Shown: one piece after another, positions 56,091 through 64,000 of the stretch
Layout of the letters: every line of letters starts with the position of its first letter
Numbering within the stretch: the first letter of the stretch is position 1
Origin: Isoetes taiwanensis
Taxonomy: Eukaryota; Streptophyta; Lycopodiopsida; Isoetales; Isoetaceae
DNA: 64,000 bases
Direction of reading: 5' to 3'
NCBI GenBank assembly: GCA_021234155.1
Contig: JAJEKV010000207.1
Location: 1,056,001 to 1,120,000 of the forward strand
The notes under the pieces: generated by a model
What the model saw: only the letters and a program-made list of their open reading frames with translations
Database searches by the model: none
Told to the model about the DNA's origin: nothing
Position numbers and translations under genes: made by a program

Positions 56091-57278
56091 CTCACAATAC
56101 ATGTTATTAGTGTCCAACGAATTCGAAATATCCTTTAATTACAGGTAAGAAGGCATGGCAAAGACCATATTTCGTTTGATTTAAAATTTTATGTTTTCTT
56201 ATTCGGCATCTGTATCTTGATCCTAGAGTACTCTTATTCATATTCCTAAGATTGTGCCTAGAGGCCATGATGCCTAAGCTCAACTTAAGATCTGCCTGAC
56301 GTGGTTGGAAGCTAATGCTCTAAATATCTTGCCCGAAATAAATCTTGCAACCAGTGGAACTTGCCAATTCCAGAAACTAATACTGATCAGAACACATGCG
56401 CTACGTGGTCAAGGAAATAAAAGGGAAAATCAATAGTGGCAACTTACAGGAAAAAATTCATGAACTCTTGCAAACTACCAAATGGTTATGGCTTTTTTTG
56501 CTGAATTTCACAATGTCGAAACAACTGACCATAGAAACATAATTTATTGCACTTTGGGGCAGATCAATCCTCTCAGAGTCGAGGATGTGAAGGGTTGCTT
56601 GAAATTGCTAGCAGAGGGCGCGAAACATTGGAGATATTTGTCCTAGTCGAAGAAGATCGCGTGAGATGTTTTTTTGCACCATGCCCGAAATTTCGAAACA
56701 AACACAAACGCCATAACCAACAAAGATGTCATAGCCTTGCGTGCATCTTGAGTCAAAAAAAAAATAGCCACTATTCTGCATCTTTGTGATGTTTTTTATC
56801 ACATGGTATCCTCCTATATATTTATGATTACTAGCAAAAAATACATTTTTTTTTTTGAATGATCTACACTCCTTGGAACTCTTGTTCCGGGTTTATTCCA
56901 ACAATAAAACTTTGCTACATATTCTTCCGAGGAAAGTTCGCCCTCAATGACAATGAGGAAGCACACTTTCATCTATAAGCATCAGACTTTGCAGTCTAAT
57001 AAATCTACATATCATGAAGCAATCTGCATCATCATTTTCTTGACTGTTATAATTTGTGCAGAATTTCCACTTGCTACATCACAAGGGCAGTGATGCAAGT
57101 GACTCCTCGAATTCCAGCATGATGCAATCTTGATGTGCAAGCTAATGGTTCCAAGGTTGAGGATGCATATATTGAAGAAACCTTTCATCTCTGGGACTGA
57201 ATCATCAAGGATAAATAAGTCTTGTTACATTAGCTCACGCTTATCCCCTTTCAATAAGCTCATTACAACTTATGATGG
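56091..57278. other. Intergenic sequence
   Basis: No gene recognised. A-run near 56755-56765, T-run near 56848. This is probably where a Helitron ending at 60630 begins, but I could not identify its 5' TC. Confidence 0.35.
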
Positions 57279-58490
57279 TCATAATTGGCAATTTTCAATA
57301 AATGAGGATAGATCTTCTAGTGTCTTTCTAGCACGCCAATAAATAGCTCCAAAAGCTTCTGCGTTTCCATTCTGAAATGTAAGGCAAGACTATCGTAATG
57401 TGAAAAAAAAAATGGTTAGACTTAGACGTGCTTTAAGAGTAAAGATAAAGGCGTGATACCTTCAACTCGAATGCAAGGGATTCTTGCCAAAGTAGTGTCT
57501 CTGTATGCCCATAAATCCTAATGGCCAAGTCATAAATATTCCTGACTTTTGGCAATGCCTTAAAGTCACCTGCAGCTGCTGATCTTGCTTCAAATGTTGA
57601 AGGCTAGCACCAGGATACAATAGAAAGTTGAAAATATAAGGTAATATACTTTAAAATCCTTAAGCAGCCGGGTTTTCATGTTGAAACCTTACTCGTCATA
57701 TGTCTGCCGAGCTTCTTCAAGTCCCTTGCTGTGCAGGACCCAGTCGATTATACAACATGCAAAAGTTTTTGAAACTTCACAAAACAGCCTTCTGATCCAA
57801 AAAAGGGCTCCATTACCTGCCATATACATAATCTGTCAGTGTGTGTATTTAGTTAAATTGCAAACTAGTTATAGAACATACCATGTACCACAAAGCCTTT
57901 GCTTCTGCAAATGAAACTAATTGTAGCACTTGTTAAAAAAGACAAATTATGCCACTTTTATCATTTCCAACAGCGTTTGCCTTAATTTCAATAGAAATCC
58001 TCAGGCACCATATTTTTGGCAAGGCAAATTTGATCAGCACAAAACAGGAAAGAATAGGGCCGTTTCCTGTAATGCTTGAATAGTTGAAGGCTAGCACCAG
58101 GATACAACAGGAAGCTGGAAATATAATACTTTAAAATCCTTAAGCATCCAGGTTTTCATGTTGAAACCTTACTCATCATATATCCGCGGAGCTTCTTCAA
58201 GTCCCTTGTTGTGCAGGACCCAGTCGATTATGCAACATGTAAAAGTTTTTGAAACTTCACAAAACAGCCTTCTGATCCAAAGAAGAACTCCATTACCTGT
58301 GTATTTAGTTAAATTACAAACTAGTTATAGAACATACCATGTACCACAAAACCTTTGCTTCTGCAAATGAAACTAATTGTAGCGCTTGTTCGAAAACATA
58401 AATTACGCCACTTTTATCATTTCCAACAGCGTTTGCCTTAATTTCGATAGAAATCCTCAGGCACCATAGTTTTGGCAAGGTGAATTTGAT
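57279..58490 (-). pseudogene. UTP6: UTP6-like exons (U3 processome HAT protein), with duplication
   Basis: UTP6 is a half-a-TPR protein of the small-subunit processome in the nucleolus, needed for 18S rRNA maturation. Minus-strand exons in order: LWCLRISIEIKANA and VFEQALQLVSFAEAK (58338-~58480); DWVLHNKGLEEA (58173-58296); a second, degraded copy of both (57881-~58000 and 57693-57816, the latter with DWVLHSKGLEEARQTYDE); then ALPKVRNIYDLAIRIYGH plus LWQESLAFELK (57460-57603); last exon IYWRARKTLEDLSSFIENCQ ending TGA at 57279. Splice sites GT/AG fit. Only the C-terminal part of the protein is present. The two-exon unit of about 480 bp is tandemly duplicated, so the product would be abnormal. 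Confidence 0.65.
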
Positions 58491-58530
58491 CAGCACAAAA
58501 CAGTAAAGAATAGGGTCGTTTCCTGTTCTG
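57599..58530. repeat. Tandem duplication (~485 bp unit) containing two exons
   Basis: 57599-58083 and 58086-58530 match over most of their length. Both start GAAGGCTAGCACCAGGATAC and contain GTTTTCATGTTGAAACCTTA and CATTTCCAACAGCGTTTGCC. Copy 2 lacks about 30 nt inside one intron. Differences are scattered substitutions. Confidence 0.92.
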
Positions 58531-58637
58531 TATCAGATTTTTAGAATGATGGGAAAGGCAAGATAGGCACATACCACATAACTGCATGCATCTGCAGAGT
58601 TGGAAGCCCCGCAACCCAGCTGAAGAAAGAAAAGTAC

Positions 58638-58853
58638 CTTCAGCCGATGATCTCCTCTAAGGATTCTGTAGCTAAAAATGTGTTCATTTTTGTGCAGGAT
58701 CTCCAACCTTTCCGTGCTCTTGGTAGTCAGAAGGCCTGACACAACATTTAATTCACTTATGGTACCAACGTTTCCATCCCCGTTTATTGTATAGCTCTGA
58801 ACAAAATGCTTGTACCTCTGAGGCTGATCGAATCTTTTGACTAAAGACCATAC
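58638..58853 (-). pseudogene. PYL: PYL/RCAR abscisic-acid receptor exon
   Basis: PYR/PYL/RCAR proteins bind abscisic acid and inhibit clade A PP2C phosphatases. The exon is bounded by an acceptor (TTATGCAG) and donor (AAG then GTACTT) and is open for exactly 72 codons. It starts VWSLVKRFDQPQRYKHFVQS, goes through NVVSG-----STERLEIL, and ends RGDHRLK. The gate loop SGLPA of the family reads SGLLT; the latch HRL is kept. The exon end after HRLK matches the known intron position in three-exon PYL genes. First and last exons are absent nearby, and UTP6 exons follow 150 nt downstream on the same strand, so this is a displaced fragment, not a whole gene. Confidence 0.85.
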
Positions 58854-60598
58854 CTGCATAAATACAGAAAAATTCTTAGCTCCGGCAGTCGCAACATCAG
58901 AAAAATACAAGTAACCCACATAAATGCTTTCTTCATTGCAATATTAAGAGCAATTTTGCAGTAAGTGGCTCTATTCCTTTTTGTATCACAAAAAATGGAT
59001 TAGGAATGAAATTAGGAGGAAGAATCTGACAAACCAGGGCTTATAAGACGATCCTCAACATGGTCAGGGCAAGAAATTCTGCAAGATCCTTGAATCGCAC
59101 AGCCGAGGTGGCCTTGCAGTATGCAATGCCGAGGCGCAGATTCGGCACTAGATAAGCTGAAGAATTGGTTTTTTTCTGAAACTTCAAGGTTGAAAGCAAT
59201 TTTTTGAAGCTTAGAAGGTGGAACCTGTCGCCATAGCCAGACCGAGCCTGTCGCCATAGCCATAGCCAGACGGAGTTGTCTTGAATCCGTCAGCAAAGCT
59301 GTCCTGTTACACGACTACCCTTTGTACCATGCCAGAAAGAATCATAGCCAAAGAGATGCAGCACAGAAACAGAAAATTTTTTACTACCTGGGTTATGGCG
59401 ACGGTGAAAGCAGAGCTCGCCAGAATGGAGCAAACGAACTGGCAGGAAGAGCACTTGACGGAGCAAAGTCCTCAGATAAGATCAACGTTACACAGAGGGA
59501 ATTGAGCCTAATCTTCTTGAACAATCCATTTCGTTTGCCAAAATGGATCTCCTTTTAATCAAGCCTAACCTGAACTGACAATCCATCTCCTTGGCCAGGA
59601 TGGATCTCCGTTGAAACTTTCCTGCATCTACGGAGGGCGTATCTATGGTGGACGGATCAATCTTTATTTGAACTCTCTATCATTGACAAATCTTGAACTA
59701 TTCCAAACTAACGAATTCTAAACAATGTAAAGTGCAACCCATTGTATTAGTAAGATGTCTTGATAATGAATATTTGTCTGTAAGAAATTGTAGTTTAAAA
59801 GTAGAGGTGACTTCAAAATCCGTTAAAAGATTTTAAAGGATTCGTGCCTTTAGAGAAATTGTAAATTTATTTTATGATTGTGTTGCTTCCTTCTAATGAA
59901 TGATCATGCCATTAATAGTTGCACAATGGTTGGTGCCATAAGTGTTGATGTTAAAGGATGACATTGAAATTCTAGATTGGTGTCTAGAGTTTTGAGCAGT
60001 AGTTGGTGCTACTGGTTGGAGTCGGTGCTTCAACGGAACCCTTGATCTTTTCTTAATCTTGCCTTTATCTTAAAACTTAAATTTTATCTAGTAGATCTTA
60101 AGCTTTGCTAATATATCTCAAAAAAATAATCAAATCTTCCCTGGATCTTTATCTTAATCTTTAGCCACAACTGTTGCGACGTGGCCTCCCTCGAAATTTT
60201 CACCTAATTATTTTTTCCTTCCTAATTTTTCCCCCACCCGGGAATCTAAGCATCAAAGGAATCGAATCTTGGCGAGAATAGATTATATAAGTGTAGAAAA
60301 GCTTGCATTTTGAAACTAATTTGACTAGCTTTTGTAGACATTCTTTAACCTAAAAATTAGCATTTTGACAACTAAATCTGAATAGATTTCGTAGGCATTT
60401 TCTTTAATATTTTGTTCCTACCTAAACGCAAGGTCAACTTTTACCCTTCATAGGAATATCCATTCTTTGCCAAAAAACATGCAAAATACTTATGACATCT
60501 TCATGCTCCATCGCATCTACGGACACGACAAACCTATAACTATCTATTTTACCTACGAACTCCATTACATCTATCCATTTTACACATCCATTACTAAT
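58854..60598. other. Probable Helitron interior without recognised gene
   Basis: 59215-59280 holds repeats of GTCGCCATAGCCAGAC. A 59012-59296 minus frame and 59281-59558 plus frames have no domain. The rest is AT-rich, possibly all part of the Helitron that ends at 60630. Confidence 0.4.
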
Positions 60599-60630
60599 GC
60601 CCGGCATCGCCGCCGGGCACACGTTTCTAG
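60599..60630 (+). mobile_element. Helitron 3' terminus, family II
   Basis: The hairpin GCCCGGC-ATCGCC-GCCGGGC (60599-60618) is followed by ACACGTTT and CTAG at 60627-60630, then T. It equals the end of Helitron F2 at 39062-39090 apart from 3 extra nt in the loop. The 5' end was not found; the element probably includes the PYL and UTP6 fragments in antisense. Confidence 0.8.
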
Positions 60631-61423
60631 TAACTTTGTCTTCTGCAAGGTCCCTGCCTAAGAAACCTCAGTCTTTCATTTTTTCTCATATTTGTTTGTA
60701 ACTGGGGCGTGCAAGGGCTAAACAAAACGTCAATAACAGACGTTGCAATTTATTAATATGATAGTTGGCTAGAGCATGTCATCCAATAAGACCAAAGAAT
60801 ATGGCAAGGATGACTGAAATTGCTCATTTGTTTCTTTGTCAATATCGTTGCATACAATTGAAGTGTTCTTGGTAACTTCACAATGAGTATGTGTGACTAC
60901 ATACATAAATGGACAATTCTTGGTTTTCTTGAAGGTGGTCTTATAAAATGTTTAATTTCCATTCTACTTGGGTCTTGTTCCTTGAAACTGTGTTCCACAA
61001 TGTCTGTATATAGCATATGTCTAGCTTTCTTGCGTTCTTCTACACCTTTAGAAAATAATCTGGCTCTTGGTCGGTTAAAAATGGATCATTAATCTGCAGA
61101 CTGTCAACAAATTGAACTTAGGATAGCTTTATTTCATAGAGGGGCCTTATCATATTACAGAGATGACTTACCTTGATTTCATTTTCAGCATGCTGGAAAG
61201 TCCTCAGAGCTCTTTCCCATGATTTTATTGAATACAACAAATACATGGCAACTTGTGTGAATATTCATGAATAAGGGGAGATTTAGCTTTGAACAAACAT
61301 GGGACTACCTGGATGCTGCTATCGCAATTACGATTGACCAATCTGCTAACAGTCTGCTACCACATTGGCTCGCGGGAGCACATATACCAAGAATGCTTTT
61401 AAAACCATTTTCCCTAAAAATGC
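60631..61423. other. Intergenic sequence
   Basis: No gene recognised. Plus-strand frames at 60883-61092 and 61267-61458 have no domain. Confidence 0.4.
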
Positions 61424-62110
61424 ATAAATATGGCGTACCTCACATAAATGTAGCGTAGTCTACGTCTGTATGGCCTTGTAAACAAAGACTGCATTTGCAG
61501 TTCTTTTTACGTATCATTATATCAGAAGACAAAGGTAAGGGCAAGCTCAAAAGCAACTATGGGTCGCGCAACAATGCTTCAAGTTCACGTTCCCATATTA
61601 AGAAAGGTCATTGCTTGATAAAATCACCTTCTTTAGGGTGCTTTAAGTAATTTTATAACTCGCTGGTTTCTCCTGCTAAAGAAGATTACATCACTCAATC
61701 TTCTACAAAGGCATAAATATGGTAAACATGGAAGTACTTCACATAAATGTAATATAGCTAATAATCATGGCCTTCCACACAAACATTACATTTGCAATTC
61801 CCTTTGTGTATTTGATCAAGATAAATATTTCTTATGAAGGAACAAAATAAGGGCAAGCTCAAAACACCTGTGGGTCTTGCACGTACCAAGAACATTTCAA
61901 GACCGCCTTCCAATCTTAATACAGATGGTTGCTTAATAAACTAACCTTTTCCAGGCTGCTTTAAGCAGTGAAAATGGCCTACTTAGGCTCTAGATTGGAA
62001 TAATTTGTAGCTCGCTGATTTCACCTGCTAAAGGACATTACATCAGTCAGTCTCTAAAAATGGATAAATATGGCAAGTACTTCACATAAATTATAGATCT
62101 AATTAATCAT
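61424..62110. repeat. Diverged tandem repeat, unit 290-350 bp
   Basis: Three starts with ATAAATATGG followed by ACTTCACATAAAT-like text (61424, 61712, 62066). The first two units share AAGGGCAAGCTCAAAA, TGGGTC(G/T)(C/T)GCA and CACCTGCTAAAG-A--TTACATCA. The third is truncated. Confidence 0.75.
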
Positions 62111-63460
62111 GAATCCATGCAGCTTGGTAGTTTACATTCAAGTAAAGCCAACTGCCCTCTCATAATATGCTTCATAAGCTAGCCAATAGAGCTATTCGTA
62201 AGCTAGCCAATCATGTAAGAAGAGCTCTCAAGAAAATAGATCGAAAGGGTAGAAACACAAAACCTTTTTGTAACTTAACTTTCATAGCCTTTATATTTAC
62301 CATGTAGCTATATCTACTACACTAGCAATTATATCAAATTTGTGGCTTGCTTCAAGAGGCCTTAACATAAGGAAATTTAGTAGCCAAGAGCATGTGCCTT
62401 TAAACCTGTGAGCAGTGTGGTTAATCTGCATAATGACTTATACTATAATTATCCCACAACTCAAAAGCCATTTCTTGTCCAAAGGAGCTTTGACGTGCAG
62501 CCATAATCCATGACGTATTTATGAAAGGTGAAGTTCCAAGGACATCTCAATAAACACAATATTGTCAATCCATAATGCATTCCGTTGATTGGATCGACAA
62601 TTCGAGGTCCACTTTTTCTGGACTCCATAAATCCACAAGAGAAGGCTCGATCACACATCTAAATGGCAAATAAAAATTTGTAGCAAGCAACAATAGGGAG
62701 TATCCTTTCCATATGAGATACAACAGGCAATTGAGACATTTTAGAGAGATGAAAAGAGAGGCAGGCAAGATAGAGGTACTGTCTGAATTGGTTCCATCTA
62801 GGGCTACATTATACAGAGCCCTGTAGCAGACGTCAGTAAGCATGATTCTCCCATGTTTGAAACAAGAAAGTATGATATAACAACATTCATAATATTTTGT
62901 GTAATGTGCACAACACAATTTGTGATTTGTTCATCTAGGTCCCTGCCTTGGGCTTCAAGGCAGACAATGTATTTAAAAACAGCAATAAAAACACCAGGCC
63001 AGATCACATCTCTTTAGGCCGAACATAATAGGAGCAAGCTTTTGAAAAGCATCATTAGGTTTCACTGCCCAGAGAATGTGCATATGCGATAATATTAATT
63101 AGAAAGAGAACAAAAAAAGAGGTGGAAATGAAGGAAAGAAAAATATAGATAGATAAATTCTTGCACAAATCTACAACACGTACCTTACTTTGGAAATATA
63201 GGTGCAAGACCCTAAATCTTCAAAGACCAAAAAATGTTCTAGAATGGAATGGTAAGTTTCAATTCCAGTCTGGCTGTGCTAAAGCTCTCCTAAATTTTTT
63301 CACCAAGATTAATACACAAAACTCCTCAACATTGAGGATGATAGAAAGAGAGAAATTCCTGGTTTATAAGTTTTCACTTGATTAGTAGCCACTAAGCCAA
63401 ATGTGGCATGACAGATACCCAGGCTGCGCACACAAGGCCACATCTATCAACTGACATCAG
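62111..63460. other. Intergenic sequence upstream or downstream of the edge ORF
   Basis: A 117-codon minus frame (62565-62918) is hydrophobic and without domain; I do not call it. It could hold intronic or 3' parts of the gene at 63461. Confidence 0.35.
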
Positions 63461-64000
63461 TCACCATAATTTAAGAGACACACGTCCATCATAAAAGTAT
63501 TTATATAAAACGTCTCTGGTTCCTTCAGAAGACAACTCCGTTATTTTCCAGTTATCTTCGGCCATCTTCAAATTAATATATAACTTGCGGTTCACAACCT
63601 TCACATCCACACAACCATGCCAATCATGTGGAATAGCAAACTGATCCAATATCCACAAGCATAAGGAATGAAGTTCTATTTTAGACACTACAAGCTTGGC
63701 ACCATCTATGGAAATAATCTTTTCAACCAGCAGCAATTGCCCCTCAAATTCTGCCAGGCATGAGAATCCCCGCACGAATCTTGATCCAAAATACCAAGAA
63801 ACGGATTGGAGACCAAACCAAGGAAGATCAGCAAGTACTTGAAATGATCTATCAGTTCTAAAGTCACATGAAATCAGCGATAAGCCTCCCTGCGCAGAAA
63901 CAAATAATGCATAACAAAAATCTCCCTTAACAACTGGAGATAAGACAGCATATTCTTGTGCAGCATGTGGTAGACCCATGGCAAACCATTGGTCGTGGTT
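63461..64000 (-). CDS. Partial ORF, possible F-box/kelch-type protein
   Basis: Open from the window edge (upstream residues NHDQWFAMGLPHAAQEYAVL) through 63979 down to the stop at 63461. No stop occurs at the edge side, so the protein extends beyond the window. It contains CYALFVSAQGGLSLISCDF, FSCLAEFEGQLLLVEKI and LDQFAIPHDWHGCVDVKVVN. Alternating beta-strand-like blocks (LISCDF, LLLVEKI, KLYINL) resemble the C-terminal beta-propeller part of plant F-box proteins that bring targets to SCF ubiquitin ligases. This is a resemblance only, with no F-box in view. Confidence 0.5.
   Translation of the reverse strand, partial: NHDQWFAMGLPHAAQEYAVLSPVVKGDFCYALFVSAQGGLSLISCDFRTDRSFQVLADLPWFGLQSVSWYFGSRFVRGFSCLAEFEGQLLLVEKIISIDGAKLVVSKIELHSLCLWILDQFAIPHDWHGCVDVKVVNRKLYINLKMAEDNWKITELSSEGTRDVLYKYFYDGRVSLKLW

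Noticed and set aside
62565-62918. 117-codon minus-strand frame
   Set aside because: Hydrophobic and Cys-rich without recognisable domain or splice-site support.
1-64000. CRISPR array, rRNA genes or bacterial operons
   Set aside because: No regularly spaced identical repeats with unique spacers, no rRNA-like sequence, and the gene structure is eukaryotic.

Overview
The window is nuclear DNA of a land plant with a large, repeat-rich genome. This is inferred from eukaryotic introns, plant LINEs, a Ty1/copia relic, Helitrons, and fragments of plant gene families: PYL/RCAR abscisic-acid receptor, PPR, GDSL esterase/lipase, VDAC and the U3 processome protein UTP6. The lineage (fern, gymnosperm, lycophyte, bryophyte or angiosperm) cannot be fixed from sequence alone. 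No complete, clearly functional host gene is visible; the only open candidate is a reading frame cut by the right edge.

The main architecture is Helitrons. Family I ends in the hairpin GCCCAGCAACGCTGGGC, 7-8 nt and CTAG, and starts with TC followed by an AT-rich TTATTATAAAGTTTTA-like stretch. Family II ends in GCCCGGCATCGCCGGGC, 8 nt and CTAG. Family I members occur as head-to-tail pairs at 17635-20896 (minus), 23692-31173 (plus) and 41845-47891 (plus). Several carry 1-1.6 kb bodies that are almost pure purine on the element's own strand. Others carry host exon fragments: GDSL lipase in two elements and a PPR piece in one.

A LINE on the minus strand runs from about 40.3 kb down to 21.17 kb and is split by a family II Helitron (35355-39090) and a family I pair (23692-31173). 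Removing 35355-39090 brings its ORF1 back into one continuous frame. A second LINE family (B) has three copies: 7526-8770 plus, 49425-51925 minus and 52426-56090 minus. The last is interrupted by a 5'-truncated LINE of a third family (C) at 54467-55330. A tRNA-like SINE with a duplicated 3' part joins the two minus copies.

The left third also holds an unusual block (8.88-12.75 kb). It contains short, decayed, minus-strand coding segments that I mostly cannot name. Among them is a divergent histone H3-like pseudogene. The block has two hairpins that share one arm sequence. Next to it is the N-terminal half of a Helitron-type PIF1 helicase (12.9-13.3 kb); a C-terminal half of such a helicase lies at 40.4-41.0 kb.

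The right third (57.3-58.9 kb) has minus-strand exons of UTP6, internally duplicated, directly downstream of one intact PYL exon. This looks like captured, fused gene pieces. The rest is intergenic DNA with local tandem duplications, ending in a possible F-box/kelch-type reading frame.
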